Part shown: in pieces, positions 33,650-42,924 of the stretch
Position numbering within the stretch: position 1 is the stretch's first letter
How the letters are laid out: each line of letters begins with the position of its first letter
Assembly (NCBI RefSeq): GCF_900168005.1
Contig: NZ_FUYP01000027.1
Coordinates: 1 to 48,857, forward strand
Direction of reading: 5' to 3'
Length of the DNA stretch: 48,857 bases
From: Sphingopyxis flava
GTDB taxonomy: Bacteria > Pseudomonadota > Alphaproteobacteria > Sphingomonadales > Sphingomonadaceae
Program-made: the position numbers and the translations under genes
The notes under the pieces: model-generated
What the model was told of the DNA's origin: nothing
The model's input: the letters and a program-made list of their open reading frames with translations, nothing else
Database searches by the model: none

Positions 33650-34075
33650 ATGGCCATGGCCGTTGGCGATCGGGACGAAAATGAACCGATGATGGACATG
33701 AACACGACGCCGTTGATCGACGTCATGCTCGTGCTCCTCATCATGTTCATCATTACAATTCCGGTCCAGACTCACGCGGTGAAGATCGATCTGCCCGTTC
33801 CGTCGGATAATCAGAACAACGTCGATCCGCAAAAGAACAAGGTGATGATCGACGCCGCCGGCACGATCAGCTGGAACGGCACCGCGATCGACCTGGCGCA
33901 GCTTGCGCAATATCTGGAAGAGACCAAGGCACTGCCGGTCGAACCCGAATTGCAGGTGCAGCCGGATCCCTTTGCTCGCTATTATATCGTCGACAATGTC
34001 ATGGCGGTGATCAAGCGCAGCGGGGTCGGCAAGCTGGGCTTCGTCGGGAACGAACAATACGCCCGCGTTTTCTGA
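33650..34075 (+). CDS. exbD: Biopolymer transport protein ExbD (second of two)
   Basis: A 141-residue ExbD paralog. The anchor NTTPLIDVMLVLLIMFIITI carries the conserved aspartate. It lacks the cysteines and the insert of the first ExbD. Two exbD genes after tonB-exbB is characteristic of sphingomonads and caulobacters; the two subunits may serve distinct roles in the same complex. A strong terminator follows at 34101-34132. Confidence 0.92.
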   Translation: MAMAVGDRDENEPMMDMNTTPLIDVMLVLLIMFIITIPVQTHAVKIDLPVPSDNQNNVDPQKNKVMIDAAGTISWNGTAIDLAQLAQYLEETKALPVEPELQVQPDPFARYYIVDNVMAVIKRSGVGKLGFVGNEQYARVF

Positions 34076-34100
34076 TCATCGATCCTTAATGCGATTGTCG

Positions 34101-34132
34101 GAAAGGGCCGCGAAGCAATTCGCGGCCCTTTT
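34101..34132 (+). terminator. Terminator of the tonB-exbB-exbD-exbD operon
   Basis: aaagggccgcgaa (34102-34114) pairs perfectly with ttcgcggcccttt (34119-34131), with loop gcaa. A short T run follows. It separates the operon from ugd. Confidence 0.85.
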
Positions 34133-34196
34133 CCATTGGGTATTTTGTCCTTAAGGACGCATCGCCGCCGTGCGCGGCGCAAGCAGAAGGTGCGCC

Positions 34197-35507
34197 ATGA
34201 AAATCGCCATGATCGGAACCGGTTACGTGGGCCTGGTGTCGGGGGCCTGCTTCTCCGATTTCGGGCACGATGTGATCTGCGTCGACAAGGACGCGGGGAA
34301 GATCGAGGCGCTCGATGCGGGACGGATGCCGATTTACGAGCCGGGACTCGACGCGCTCGTCGCGGCGAATGTCGCGGCAGGGCGGCTCTCCTTCACCACC
34401 GACCTTGAGCCGGCGGTGGCAGAGGCCGACGCTGTCTTCATCGCGGTCGGCACGCCCTCGCGCCGCGGCGATGGCCATGCTGATCTTTCCTATGTATTCG
34501 GCGCCGCCGAGGAGCTTGCGGCGACGCTCGACCACGACTGCGTGATCGTCACCAAGTCGACCGTGCCCGTTGGCACGGGCGACGAGGTCGAACGCATCCT
34601 GCGCGACCAGGCGCAGGGGCGGGCGCACAGCGTTGCCTCGAACCCCGAGTTTCTGCGCGAGGGCGCCGCGATCGGCGACTTCAAGCGTCCCGACAGGATC
34701 GTCATCGGGGCCGAGGATACCCGCGGGGAGGCGGTGCTGCGCGAAATCTATCGCCCGCTCTTCCTCAACGAGGCACCGATCCTCGTCACGCGCCGCCGTA
34801 CTGCGGAGATGATCAAATATGCCGCCAACGCATTTCTCGCGACCAAGATCACCTTCATCAACGAGGTCGCGGACCTGTGCGAAGCGGTGGGCGCGGACGT
34901 CCAGGACGTGGCGCGCGGCATCGGGCTCGACAACCGGATCGGCGCCAAATTCCTCCACGCCGGTCCCGGCTATGGCGGCAGCTGCTTTCCCAAGGACACG
35001 CTCGCGCTCTTGAAGACCGCGCAGGACAATGACGTTCCGCTGCGGCTCGTCGAGGCGACCGTGCAGGCCAATGATCTTCGCAAACGCGCCATGGGACGCA
35101 AGATCATCGCCGCCATGGGCGGCAACGCACGCGGCAAGACGGTCGCGCTCTTGGGCCTCACTTTCAAGCCCAACACCGACGACATGCGCGATTCGCCGAG
35201 CCTTGCAATCGTCCAGACCTTGCTCGACGCCGGCGCACGCGTCACCGCCTATGATCCTGAAGGCATGGCGATCGCAGCACCGATGATGCCCGAGGTCGAG
35301 ATGAAGGACAGCGCCTATGCTGCGGCCGAAGGCGCCGATGCCGTCGCCATCGTCACCGAATGGGACGCCTTCCGGGCCCTCGACCTCGCGCGCCTGGGCG
35401 CCACGATGGCCGGCAGGCTTCTCGTCGACCTACGCAACATCTATCGCCGCGAGGAAGTCGCGCGCCACGGTTTCAGACACATAGCTATTGGAACCAGCGG
35501 CGATTAG
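34197..35507 (+). CDS. ugd: UDP-glucose 6-dehydrogenase (UDP-glucose/GDP-mannose dehydrogenase family)
   Basis: A 436-residue enzyme oxidising UDP-glucose to UDP-glucuronate for polysaccharide synthesis. It has the N-terminal NAD motif MKIAMIGTGYVGLVSGACF, TKSTVPVGTGDEVERI, NPEFLREGAAIGDFKRPDRI, and the catalytic Cys in GYGGSCFPKDT. GLTFKPNTDDMRDSPSLAIV is the C-terminal domain hallmark. AGAAGGTGCGCC precedes the chosen ATG 34197. GDP-mannose dehydrogenase is an alternative, but the DMRDSPS and GAKFL pattern fits the UDP-glucose type better. Confidence 0.9.
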   Translation: MKIAMIGTGYVGLVSGACFSDFGHDVICVDKDAGKIEALDAGRMPIYEPGLDALVAANVAAGRLSFTTDLEPAVAEADAVFIAVGTPSRRGDGHADLSYVFGAAEELAATLDHDCVIVTKSTVPVGTGDEVERILRDQAQGRAHSVASNPEFLREGAAIGDFKRPDRIVIGAEDTRGEAVLREIYRPLFLNEAPILVTRRRTAEMIKYAANAFLATKITFINEVADLCEAVGADVQDVARGIGLDNRIGAKFLHAGPGYGGSCFPKDTLALLKTAQDNDVPLRLVEATVQANDLRKRAMGRKIIAAMGGNARGKTVALLGLTFKPNTDDMRDSPSLAIVQTLLDAGARVTAYDPEGMAIAAPMMPEVEMKDSAYAAAEGADAVAIVTEWDAFRALDLARLGATMAGRLLVDLRNIYRREEVARHGFRHIAIGTSGD

Positions 35508-35571
35508 GGGCATCATCCCCTTCGTGGATTCGCGGCGAGAGGCAGCGAGCCCAGCATAAACGAGGAGCTCG

Positions 35572-36138
35572 ATGATGACGATCGGTTCGAAGCAGCTGGC
35601 GGGCATCGCCGCGGTCACGCTCGCGGCGCTGGGACTTGGGGCGTGCGCGACAATGGGAGGCGACACAAATGCGCTGCCTGTGCCTGATGCGACCGCGCAG
35701 CTCCATGACGCCCGCGGCGCGGATCGCGGCCGCGTCGACATCTTCAAGGATGACCGCGGCCTTCGGATCGAGGTGATCGCGCGCGGGTTCGAGGCGGGCA
35801 CCTACGGCATGCACCTGCACGCGGTGGGGCAATGCACCCCGCCGAGGTTCACCAGCGCGGGGCCGCACTGGAACCCGACGGGTGCGCAGCATGGCCGCGA
35901 CAATCCGATGGGGGCGCATCATGGCGACCTTCCCAATCTCGTGATCGAGCCCGACACCATCGGCCGCGCATCGCTTCACCTTGTCGGCACGCCCCTGGCG
36001 GGGGAGAACGCCCTTCTTGACGCCGACGGCGCGGCCTTCATCATCCACGCAGGGCCCGACGATTACCGGAGCGACCCCAGCGGCAACAGCGGCGATCGCA
36101 TCGCCTGCGGCGTGATCGTGACCCCGCTCGCGAACTGA
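35572..36138 (+). CDS. sodC: Copper/zinc superoxide dismutase, lipoprotein form
   Basis: A 188-residue periplasmic superoxide dismutase. Lipobox LGAC (Cys25) implies membrane anchoring. Copper and zinc ligands are in MHLHAVGQC, AGPHWNPTGAQHG, HHGDLPNL and FIIHAGPDDY. The disulfide Cys pair is QCTPP and IACGVIV. It protects the envelope from external superoxide. An ACGAGGAGCTCG site precedes the ATG at 35572; 35575 is a close alternative. Confidence 0.93.
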   Translation: MMTIGSKQLAGIAAVTLAALGLGACATMGGDTNALPVPDATAQLHDARGADRGRVDIFKDDRGLRIEVIARGFEAGTYGMHLHAVGQCTPPRFTSAGPHWNPTGAQHGRDNPMGAHHGDLPNLVIEPDTIGRASLHLVGTPLAGENALLDADGAAFIIHAGPDDYRSDPSGNSGDRIACGVIVTPLAN

Positions 36139-36183
36139 GAGGCAGAGCGCAGCGCCTCGGCGGCGCTGCGTCCGGTTCCTGGA

Positions 36184-37791
36184 TCAGGACTCAACCGCCT
36201 GCGTCGCTCGTTCGGCGATCGTCGCCTCGGCCTGCGGCACGGCGCGATAGGCGTAAAGAAGAAGCCCAAGCGCGATTGGCGCAACGCCGATCAGCGACAA
36301 AATGCCGGTGCGCAGGTCGCCGATGAGCTTGCCATCGACAAAGGTGCCCGCGAGATCTGAAATCTGCCCGACCATATAGGGACCGAAGGAGAGGCCCACG
36401 AGCGTCGTGCCGAGGAAGAAGGCGGCCGTTGCCGTTCCGCGCATTCGGGGCAGCACGAGATCCTGCGTCGTCGCCGCCGCAGCGCCGAGCGCTGCGGCAC
36501 CGAAAAGTCCCGCAAGGAAATTCATGATATAGAAGAGCGTCGGGTCTGCGGTCGTGTAGCCGATCCAGATCGGGGCGATCGGCGCTACGACGCCAAAGAT
36601 GATCATCCAGATGCGGCCAGACGGATTGCGTTTGCGCAGCTGATCGGCCGCCCATCCGCCGAGGATCACGCCCACGAAACCGCTGAGCGCGCCATTGCCT
36701 CCCAGGATGATCGCAAGTTCCTGCTTGGGAAGGCCGAGCACGATTTCGGCATAGGGCGCCGACCAGAAAGCCAGGGCATAAGCGGCGAGACTGACGAGGC
36801 CATAGCCGAGCGTTGTGCAGATGAACGCCGGCGTGCCCCAGATCAGGCGGAAGGTCGCAGGGTCATTGGCGCGAAGCGCGCTCGCCCAGGAAAAGACCGC
36901 ATAATAGCCAAGCGCGACCGCGGTCCATTGCGGGACATTGCCGGTCAGGCGGATCATCCACAAGGCGAAGGCGGCGACGGCTGCTGCAAAGCCTATATTG
37001 ACCGCGAGCGCCCTCGGCCCCCGCTTTGCCGCGCCCCACAGCGTCAGCGGCGGGACGATCATCGAGAGATCCTTCCCGAATTCGCGAAATGGCGTCGGCG
37101 ACCCCTCGGCGGGGGCGCCGTCCATCGCGCCGCGCACGGGTTCGCGCAGGCTTGCGACCCACAGCGCGAGGACAAGGCCGGGAATGCCGACCGCGAGGAA
37201 TGCGGCCTGCCAGCCGACAAGCCCCATCGGCCCGCCCGCCGGCCAGGCCTTGTTCCACGCCTCGACGATCAGCGCGCCGATGAACAGCGACACACCCCCG
37301 CCGAGATAGAGCCCCGAGGAATAGATGGCGAGGGCGGTCGCCTTTTGTCGCTTCGGGAAATAGTCCGAGATCAGCGAATAGGCGGTGGGACTTGCGGTCG
37401 CCTCGCCGACCCCGACCCCCATGCGTGCGAAGGTGAGGCTGATCTTGTCATAGGCAAAGCCCGACAAGGCGGTCATGGCCGACCACAAGGTCAGGCCGAT
37501 CGACAGCAGGCGGACGCGGCTCCAGTTGTCGGCAAGGCGCCCGAGCGGGATGCCGAACAAGGCATAGAAGACCGCAAAGGCGGCGCCGCCGAGAAAGCCC
37601 ATGTCGCCATCCTTGAGCCCAAGATCGGCCTTGATGTCGACGGCAAGGATGCTGATGATCTGGCGATCGATAAAGTTGAGGATGTAGACGATGACGAGGA
37701 CGCCGAGGACATACCAGCTGTATGCAGTTGCGCGCGGCTCCGCCTCTGCGCCTTCGGCGCGAGCCTTTGCCTCATTTATCGTGTCAGCCAT
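36184..37791 (-). CDS. MFS transporter (spinster-like)
   Basis: A 535-residue inner membrane transporter with about 12 segments. Typical motifs are FIDRQIISILAVDIKADLGL near TM1, GIPLGRLADNWSRVR (motif A) and GVGVGEATASPTAYSLISDY between TM4 and TM5. These fit the spinster/hexuronate-like branch common in sphingomonads, with unknown substrate. GGGAGCG precedes ATG 37791. It is convergent with sodC and divergent from the tyrosine phosphatase gene. Confidence 0.88.
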   Translation of the reverse strand: MADTINEAKARAEGAEAEPRATAYSWYVLGVLVIVYILNFIDRQIISILAVDIKADLGLKDGDMGFLGGAAFAVFYALFGIPLGRLADNWSRVRLLSIGLTLWSAMTALSGFAYDKISLTFARMGVGVGEATASPTAYSLISDYFPKRQKATALAIYSSGLYLGGGVSLFIGALIVEAWNKAWPAGGPMGLVGWQAAFLAVGIPGLVLALWVASLREPVRGAMDGAPAEGSPTPFREFGKDLSMIVPPLTLWGAAKRGPRALAVNIGFAAAVAAFALWMIRLTGNVPQWTAVALGYYAVFSWASALRANDPATFRLIWGTPAFICTTLGYGLVSLAAYALAFWSAPYAEIVLGLPKQELAIILGGNGALSGFVGVILGGWAADQLRKRNPSGRIWMIIFGVVAPIAPIWIGYTTADPTLFYIMNFLAGLFGAAALGAAAATTQDLVLPRMRGTATAAFFLGTTLVGLSFGPYMVGQISDLAGTFVDGKLIGDLRTGILSLIGVAPIALGLLLYAYRAVPQAEATIAERATQAVES

Positions 37792-37897
37792 CTGGCACCG
37801 CGCTCCCTCGCCCATTATTGTTGGTCGACATGGCTAGCAGAGCCGCGAAGCAGCGCAAGTTGAAAGTCGGTTCAACTTTTGGAGCAACGATACGACG

Positions 37898-38380
37898 ATG
37901 AAACACGACCGATCCGATGTCCCGGCGATCCTGTTCCTGTGTCTTGGAAATATCTGTCGCTCGCCGCTCGCAGAGGGCGCCGCGCGTGCGGCCTTTGCCG
38001 AAGCGGGGATTGCAGCGAGGCTGGATTCGGCGGGCACCGGCGACTGGCATGTTGGCAAGGCGCCCGATCCGCGCGCCAAGGCCGAGGCGCGGCGACGCGG
38101 AACCGACATTGGCGCTCTTTGCGCCCGCCAGCTTGTCGCGGCGGATTTTCGGCACTTCGACCTCATCCTTGCCGCCGACACCCAGAATTTGCGCGATGCG
38201 CGCGCGATCCGGCCTTCCGATGCGACGGGCGAGCTCATGCTGATGCTCGATCTTGTGCCGGGGCGCGCGGGCGAAAGCGTCGTTGATCCCTATTATGGCG
38301 ACGAGGGGGGCTTTGCGGCGACCTGGGCCGACGTCAGCGCAGTCGCCTCGGCGCTCGTGTCCAAATTCTCAAGCAGGTAG
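37898..38380 (+). CDS. Low-molecular-weight protein tyrosine phosphatase
   Basis: A 160-residue phosphatase. The active loop is CLGNICRS (Cys15 nucleophile, Arg21) near the N-terminus, followed by DSAGTGDWHVGKAPDPRA and the catalytic-acid region VVDPYYGDEG. Such enzymes dephosphorylate tyrosine-phosphorylated proteins, often in polysaccharide export control. Its 3' end overlaps the antiparallel thpR 3' end by 88 bases. Confidence 0.93.
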   Translation: MKHDRSDVPAILFLCLGNICRSPLAEGAARAAFAEAGIAARLDSAGTGDWHVGKAPDPRAKAEARRRGTDIGALCARQLVAADFRHFDLILAADTQNLRDARAIRPSDATGELMLMLDLVPGRAGESVVDPYYGDEGGFAATWADVSAVASALVSKFSSR

Positions 38381-38904
38381 CGCGCGACCGGGTGATAGCG
38401 CGAGCCTCCGTGCGCGAGCTCGCTCTCGAAGAGAATGACATGGCCGAAGAGAAAGGGCGCGCTTGCAAGATCGCCGTGAAGCGCGAGATAGGGCGCGACT
38501 GGTCCTGCCGAGCGGTTGAGCCGCGCGAGCGTGATATGCGGCGTGAAGGCGCGCGTCTCGGGAGCGATACCGACGCGCATGAGGCATTGGTCGACCTTGC
38601 GGTGGAGCGCAGCGAGCGGTGCGTGCGGGGCGACACCCGCCCAGAGCGTGTGCGGGCGGCCCTGCCGCTCGAAAATCCCGACCCCTGAAATGCGCGCCGT
38701 GACCGCAGCGGCGTGGAGGACGCCGAGCGCGGCGGCGATATCTTCTGCGCGGTGTCGGTCGACCTCGCCGATGAAGCGCAGCGTGAGATGGAGCTGTTCG
38801 TCGCTCTGCCAGCGTGCCGCCGCCAGTCCATGCATCGCGCCAAGGAGCTCGGCGCGAATGGCGCGCGGCGGGCGTAGGGCGACGAACAGGCGGTGTGTGG
38901 ACAT
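38293..38904 (-). CDS. thpR: RNA 2',3'-cyclic phosphodiesterase (2'-5' RNA ligase family)
   Basis: A 203-residue protein of the 2H phosphoesterase family. It opens MSTHRLFVALRPP and shows the two catalytic HxT motifs, HLTLRFIGEV and HITLARL. ThpR opens 2',3'-cyclic phosphate ends of RNA and can act as a 2'-5' ligase in vitro. The last 29 codons overlap the phosphatase gene on the other strand. ATG 38904 is preferred over longer frames. Confidence 0.9.
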   Translation of the reverse strand: MSTHRLFVALRPPRAIRAELLGAMHGLAAARWQSDEQLHLTLRFIGEVDRHRAEDIAAALGVLHAAAVTARISGVGIFERQGRPHTLWAGVAPHAPLAALHRKVDQCLMRVGIAPETRAFTPHITLARLNRSAGPVAPYLALHGDLASAPFLFGHVILFESELAHGGSRYHPVARYLLENLDTSAEATALTSAQVAAKPPSSP

Positions 38905-39054
38905 GGCGCAGCGAAGCATAGGCGCCCCGCCGCGCGGGGTCACGCTTGCTCGCCCCCAATTCCAGTTTTTACCGGTTTCGCTTGAAAGCCGCGGATAAAA
39001 TGCCGATATTGCTCGGACGGCCGGTATGGTCTGGCCAGTGATGGAGATTTGACA

Positions 39055-39783
39055 ATGGCGAATTGGAACGACCCCAATATGGCGGCGTCCGGTTTTGGCG
39101 CCGTCCGTACGGCGGACGGAGCCGTTGATGCCGGTCTGCGGTCGTACATGCTGTCGGTTTACAACTATATGGGCTCGGGGGTGTTGCTGACGGGCATCGT
39201 CGCAATGCTGGCCTATAATTCGGGCTTTACGGCCTCGATGATCGGCAGTCCGCTGATGTGGGTGGTGATGCTCGCGCCGCTGGCGTTCGTGATGGTGTTG
39301 AGCTTTGGCATCAACAAGCTGTCGACGGGCGCGGCACAGGCGATCTTCTGGGTCTATGCTGCGGTGATGGGTCTGTCGATGTCGACGATCTTCCTCGCCT
39401 TCACCCAGACGTCGATCGCGCAGACCTTTTTCGCGACCGCCGCGGCTTTCCTGGGCCTTAGTCTTTATGGCTATACGACCAAGAGGGATTTGTCGGGCTT
39501 CGGCACCTTCCTGATCATGGGCGTGTTCGGCATTCTCGTTGCCATGCTGCTCAACGCGTTCATCTTCCAGTCGGGGGCGCTCAGCCTTGCGATCAGCGTC
39601 ATCGGCGTGCTCGTTTTCGCGGGCCTCACCGCCTATGACACGCAGAAGATCAAGAGCATGTATTTCTATGTCCGCGACACCGATTTCATGGGCAAGTCGG
39701 TCGTGATGGGAGCGCTGAGCCTCTACCTCGACTTCGTCAACATGTTCACCTTTTTGCTCAACCTGCTCGGCAGCCGCGAATAA
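39055..39783 (+). CDS. Bax inhibitor-1/YccA-family membrane protein
   Basis: A 242-residue protein with seven predicted membrane segments. The start is MANWNDPNMAASGFGA; TM regions include MWVVMLAPLAFVMVLSFGI and the family signature SFGINKLSTGAAQAIFWVYA and LSLYLDFVNMFTFLLNLLGS at the C-terminus. BI-1 relatives are implicated in calcium leak or protease regulation (YccA and FtsH). GGAG precedes ATG 39055. A strong terminator follows. Confidence 0.92.
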   Translation: MANWNDPNMAASGFGAVRTADGAVDAGLRSYMLSVYNYMGSGVLLTGIVAMLAYNSGFTASMIGSPLMWVVMLAPLAFVMVLSFGINKLSTGAAQAIFWVYAAVMGLSMSTIFLAFTQTSIAQTFFATAAAFLGLSLYGYTTKRDLSGFGTFLIMGVFGILVAMLLNAFIFQSGALSLAISVIGVLVFAGLTAYDTQKIKSMYFYVRDTDFMGKSVVMGALSLYLDFVNMFTFLLNLLGSRE

Positions 39784-39807
39784 GCGCACCGGCAGATACA
39801 CGGCACG

Positions 39808-39839
39808 AAAGCCCGGCGAAGCACTCGCCGGGCTTTTTT
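39808..39839 (+). terminator. Terminator of the BI-1 gene
   Basis: aaagcccggcga (39808-39819) pairs with tcgccgggcttt (39825-39836) and is followed by TTT. A textbook rho-independent terminator. Confidence 0.85.
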
Positions 39840-39854
39840 CATGGGAGGGGACCG

Positions 39855-40066
39855 ATGAAATAACTGGGTCTGCTGGCCGCGCTGGTCATGGCCTCGCCCT
39901 CGGCAGCGGCCGCAAATGAGGCGGGTCGTTCGATCGCGCCGCCTTCCGGCGGCGACCTTAAAAGCTATGCGGCCACATTTTTCCCCAGGCTGGCGAGGCC
40001 GATCTGAATGCCCTCGCCAATTGCCTCGACGACCCCGATCCTCCAGTGCGCGACGATTTCGCCTAG
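39855..40066 (+). pseudogene. Decayed exported DUF2785-like protein gene
   Basis: A strong site (GGAGGGG) leads ATG 39855, but codon 3 is TAA. In frame after it comes LGLLAALVMASPSAAAANEA, clearly a former signal peptide. About 50 codons later a frame change leads to QAGEADLNALANCLDDPDPP and VRDDFA before a stop at 40064. LANCLDDPDPPVRDDFA resembles the N-terminal repeat of DUF2785 proteins. The remainder is absent. It touches the 3' end of the convergent GST gene. Confidence 0.6.
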
Positions 40067-40698
40067 GCGGGGTTCGCCGCCTGCATCTCGGCAATGAGTC
40101 CGTTGTCGATCTCTTTGGCCCTCTTGTAGGCCGCGCGCTCGCGCAGCGGTGCGACATAGGCCTCGAAAGCGGGACGCGCAGGGATGGTGCCGAACTCCAT
40201 ACCCCAGTCGATCTGGCTCCCGACATAGACGTCGGCGGCGGTGAAGCGCTCGCCGGCGACATAGGTCTTGCCCGCAACAGCACGCTCGAGTGCGCCGAGC
40301 GCGAGCTCGAGGGTCCCGAATCCCGCCGAACGTTGCTGGTCGGCGTCGGGCTCGATCCCGAAAAATTTGGCGGTGATCGCCTGCTCGACGGGGCCGGCGG
40401 TGAAGAAGAGCCATCGATAATAATCGGCCCGATCGGGGAGCGCGGGCGCAAGCCCGGCGGCAGGAAAGGCATCGGCCAGATAGGCGCAGATTGCAGCGCA
40501 TTCGGTCACCACCTTGCCAGCATGGACGACCGCAGGCACTTTTCCCATCGGATTGATGGCCAGATAATCGTCCGCTTTCATCGTCGTGCCAAAATCAAGC
40601 AGGCGCGTTTCATAGGGGGCGCCCACTTCTTCGAGCATCCAGCGCACGATCTGCCCGCGCGACATGGGGTTGGTGTAGAATATGAGATTGTCGGCCAT
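40063..40698 (-). CDS. Glutathione S-transferase family protein
   Basis: A 211-residue soluble enzyme with the thioredoxin-fold N-terminus (NLIFYTNPMSRGQIVRWMLE, Ser near residue 13 as likely catalytic residue) and the conserved cis-Pro loop INPMGKVPAVV followed by VVTECAAICAYLAD. The helical C-terminal domain includes TAADVYVGSQIDW. Substrate unknown. It ends over the decayed gene at 39855-40066. Confidence 0.9.
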   Translation of the reverse strand: MADNLIFYTNPMSRGQIVRWMLEEVGAPYETRLLDFGTTMKADDYLAINPMGKVPAVVHAGKVVTECAAICAYLADAFPAAGLAPALPDRADYYRWLFFTAGPVEQAITAKFFGIEPDADQQRSAGFGTLELALGALERAVAGKTYVAGERFTAADVYVGSQIDWGMEFGTIPARPAFEAYVAPLRERAAYKRAKEIDNGLIAEMQAANPA

Positions 40699-40793
40699 CC
40701 ATCATCTCCCGTCGATTCGTCTGGAACATATCAGGAACATAGCCATCCTTCCAGCGGGCTTGTTTTGTCACGGCAGCGGGTTAAGGCAAAGGG

Positions 40794-41555
40794 ATGAGCG
40801 ACGAACGCATCTGGACCGCTGCCGTGCTGGTGATCGGCGACGAGATTCTCTCGGGCCGCACCCAGGACAAGAATGTCGCACAGATTGCGACCTGGCTCGA
40901 CGTGCAGGGGATTCGCTTGCGCGAAGTGCGCATTGTTCCCGACGTCGAGGCCGAGATTGTCGACGCGTTGTCCGCGCTGCGCGCACGCTATGATTATGTT
41001 TTTACAACCGGCGGCATTGGCCCGACCCACGACGATATCACCGTCGATGCGGTGGCAAAGGCTTTGGGCGTGGAGGTGGTGATCCACCCGCAGGCACGCG
41101 CGATCCTCGAGCGCTATTATTCGGCGCGCGGGGGCGAGCTCACTGAAGCGCGGCTGCGCATGGCGCGTGTTCCCGCCGGCGCCGAGCTCATCCCGAACCG
41201 CATGTCGGGCGCGCCGGGCATCCGCATCGGCAATCTCTTCGTGATGGCGGGGGTCCCCCATATCACCGCAGGCATGCTCGACGCGCTCACCGGCGAGCTC
41301 GAGGGCGGCGCTCCGCTCGTCGCCCGCACGATCGGCGCCTGGGCGCCCGAAAGCGAAGTTGCCGACATTTTGCGTGCGGCCGAGATTGCCCATGCGGGCG
41401 TCGCGATCGGCAGCTATCCTTTCTTTCGCGAGGGGCGAACCGGCGCCAATTTCGTGATCCGATCGACCGATGCCGATGCCGTCGCAGCCTGCGTTGCGGC
41501 GGTGACCGCAGGTGTAGAGGCCGCCGGCTATACGGTGACCGACGGGGGTATCTGA
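40794..41555 (+). CDS. Molybdopterin-binding (CinA N-terminal / MoaB-MogA fold) protein
   Basis: A 253-residue protein with a MoCF-biosynthesis fold: AAVLVIGDEILSGRTQDKNV, TTGGIGPTHDDITVDAVAKA and GAPGIRIGNLFVMAGVP. It contains the CinA N-terminal module but lacks the C-terminal nicotinamide-nucleotide amidohydrolase domain of full CinA. Its role is likely in nucleotide or cofactor repair, unproven. Its 3' end overlaps the antiparallel MFS gene by 28 bases. Confidence 0.88.
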   Translation: MSDERIWTAAVLVIGDEILSGRTQDKNVAQIATWLDVQGIRLREVRIVPDVEAEIVDALSALRARYDYVFTTGGIGPTHDDITVDAVAKALGVEVVIHPQARAILERYYSARGGELTEARLRMARVPAGAELIPNRMSGAPGIRIGNLFVMAGVPHITAGMLDALTGELEGGAPLVARTIGAWAPESEVADILRAAEIAHAGVAIGSYPFFREGRTGANFVIRSTDADAVAACVAAVTAGVEAAGYTVTDGGI

Positions 41556-42781
41556 GCCGGCATCTCTGCGTCCCCCGTCCGCGCGGCGCGCGGCATGCGG
41601 CGCAGCATCAGGGCCGCGAGCAGTCCGAAAAATGCCGCCACCAGGAAGGCCGCGCCGGGGAAATGGACGGGCGCGCTTCGTCCCGTGAACCATGCCATCG
41701 TTCCGGTGAGCAGGAGGGGCGCGACGAGTTGGCCAAAGCCCATGACCATCGCCGAAATCCCCTGGACCTCGCCTTGCGTGTCGGCCGATGCGCGGCGCGA
41801 CATCATCGCCATCAGCGCCGGCTGCACCGGCGATTGCAGCGCGATCGGGACGAGCAGGAGGAAGGCGCCCCACGTCGTGCGGACGAAGGCGAAGCCGACA
41901 AAGATCGCGACCGCGACGAGCAGACCGAAGGTGGCTGCGTCGCGCTCGCCGAAGCGCGCGACCGCGGGGCCGACGACGAAGGTCTGGCCGATCGCGATCA
42001 TCACCCCGACCGCGGCGAGGCTGGCGCCGATCATCCCCGGGGTCCAGCCGAGCTGCGCGATGCAGTAAAAACTCCATGTCATCGGATATACGAGGCTCGC
42101 AATCTGCCAAAGCAGTAGGACCAGCGCGGCGCCCTCCATGCCGGGGAGCGCGCGCATCGCCCGCCAGGCGCCGAGCGGGTTGGCGCGCCGCCAGTCGAAG
42201 GCGCGGCGCCGCTCCGCCGGCAGCGTTTCGGGAAAGATGAAGAGGCCATAGAGCATGTTCGCCGCTGCAAGCACCGCTGCGGCCACGAACGGTGTGCGCG
42301 GCCCAATCTCCCCGAGGAAACCGCCGATGACCGGCCCCGCAACGAAGCCGATCCCGAAGGCCGCGCCCACGAAACCGAAGTTGCGCGCGCGTTCCTCCGG
42401 GCGCGTGACGTCGGCAATCGCGGCCTGCGCGGCCGCGTAGCTCCCCCCGAAGAAGCCCGACAAGGCGCGGGCGATGAACAGCCAGGGCAGGGTGTCGACG
42501 ACAGTCAGCAGAATATAGTCCGCGGCGAGCCCGGCGAGCGCGAGCAGGAGCACGCGCCGCCGCCCGACGCGGTCCGACAGATTGCCAAGCAGCGGCGAGC
42601 CGAAAAAGGTCGCGACCGCCATGACGAGGCCGATCCACGCGCCGACCTCGATCGCGTCCGGCAGGTCGATGCGCCCGACCTCCATCACCAGCTGCGGCAG
42701 CACCGGCATGATAATGCCGAAACCCACCGCGTCCATGAAGATGGTGGCGACAATGAAGGGGATGGTGCGCGAGGCGGTCAT
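41528..42781 (-). CDS. MFS transporter, TCR/Tet family
   Basis: A 417-residue 12-TM exporter. TM1 is IPFIVATIFMDAVGFGIIMP (with MDAVGFGIIMPVLP, the TetA-type signature), motif A is GSPLLGNLSDRVGRRRVLL and motif C is GFVGAAFGIGFVAGPVIGG. Members of this branch export tetracycline-like or other drugs by proton antiport; the real substrate is unknown. No TetR gene is beside it. Start at 42781 rather than longer frames. Confidence 0.9.
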   Translation of the reverse strand: MTASRTIPFIVATIFMDAVGFGIIMPVLPQLVMEVGRIDLPDAIEVGAWIGLVMAVATFFGSPLLGNLSDRVGRRRVLLLALAGLAADYILLTVVDTLPWLFIARALSGFFGGSYAAAQAAIADVTRPEERARNFGFVGAAFGIGFVAGPVIGGFLGEIGPRTPFVAAAVLAAANMLYGLFIFPETLPAERRRAFDWRRANPLGAWRAMRALPGMEGAALVLLLWQIASLVYPMTWSFYCIAQLGWTPGMIGASLAAVGVMIAIGQTFVVGPAVARFGERDAATFGLLVAVAIFVGFAFVRTTWGAFLLLVPIALQSPVQPALMAMMSRRASADTQGEVQGISAMVMGFGQLVAPLLLTGTMAWFTGRSAPVHFPGAAFLVAAFFGLLAALMLRRMPRAARTGDAEMPAQIPPSVTV

Positions 42782-42924
42782 GCTGAACCTTTGGAGTGGA
42801 CGGCGCCGGGCGCGCGGGCGCCCCCATATCGTCTCAAAGCGCTTTGCGCATCCTTGCATTTGCGTGTAGCCCGCCATATTCGCTGCGGCGCGCCACCGAA
42901 TGACCCTCCGTGCGTTATCTCTCG

